Shown: positions 22,276 through 22,302 of the stretch, in pieces
How positions within the stretch are numbered: position 1 is the stretch's first letter
Layout of the letters: the number at the start of each line of letters is the position of its first letter
NCBI GenBank assembly: GCA_900551945.1
Contig: URYE01000043.1
Location: 1 to 22,302 of the forward strand
Direction: 5' to 3'
From: an uncultured Eubacterium sp.
Lineage (GTDB): Bacteria; Bacillota; Clostridia; Lachnospirales; Lachnospiraceae
DNA length: 22,302 nucleotides
Notes under the pieces: model-generated
What the model was told of the DNA's origin: nothing
What the model saw: the letters and a program-made list of their open reading frames with translations, nothing else
The model's database searches: none
Program-made: the position numbers and the translations under genes

Positions 22276-22302
22276 ATGTCAAATGTCATCGTTAAAGAAA
22301 AC
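22276..22302 (+). CDS. rpsU: 30S ribosomal protein S21 (bS21), 3' truncated by window edge
   Basis: Only nine codons are present, encoding MSNVIVKEN, which matches the usual clostridial bS21 start (M-S-x-I/V-x-V-K-E-N-E). S21 is a small-subunit protein involved in translation initiation. AGGGA at 22267-22271 sits close to the ATG and a promoter lies about 85 bases upstream. The remaining residues are beyond the window, so the call rests on the short N-terminal match plus promoter and ribosome site. Confidence 0.75.

Overview
The window is an A+T-rich stretch of chromosome in which every supported gene lies on the + strand. The protein set (SpoIVA and GerW sporulation proteins, Asp23/FakA pair, zinc-type L28, FucO-like alcohol dehydrogenase, DUF2953 protein) points to a spore-forming Clostridia member, most likely a Lachnospiraceae. 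That placement is inferred from protein content; no rRNA marker is present. No tRNA, rRNA, CRISPR array, prophage or transposase was found. It reads as core chromosome with a few unusual intergenic elements.

Region 1 (2-4492): the 3' part of lysA, two unrecognised genes, a DUF2953 membrane protein, the GerW sporulation protein and a 46-residue two-helix membrane peptide, closely spaced like one transcription unit. Region 2 (4515-7735): rpmB with its own promoter and terminator, then asp23 and fakA from another promoter, then yqeY ending at a strong terminator. Region 3 (7766-10414): a hairpin-forming repeat (copy A), recG and a 77-residue unknown. Region 4 (10415-12356): a regulatory-looking intergenic region with a Rex-like operator, a fucO-type dehydrogenase with a textbook terminator, then hairpin repeat copy B and a 139-base tract with no cytosine. 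Region 5 (12458-17105): an NhaC-family antiporter, spoIVA, and the purine-salvage genes apt and deoD. Region 6 (17119-22302): a membrane-anchored MutS-like ATPase, a 54-residue single-span membrane protein, alaS and the first nine codons of rpsU.

Functional themes are ribosome and translation (rpmB, yqeY, alaS, rpsU), phospholipid precursor supply (fakA with asp23), recombination (recG), spore formation (spoIVA, gerW), purine salvage (apt, deoD), redox balance (fucO) and ion homeostasis (NhaC). The order rpmB - asp23 - fakA - recG resembles known Firmicutes synteny.

The best candidates for something undescribed are non-coding: (i) two related long inverted-repeat elements, each just downstream of a terminator, one apparently having lost one inner arm; (ii) the C-free tract after copy B; (iii) a G+C-richer, repeat-containing leader region upstream of alaS; (iv) a branched fold between alaS and rpsU. 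Among proteins, the unknown pair at 1023-2768 (the first with an internal duplication) and the membrane MutS-like protein are the most interesting.
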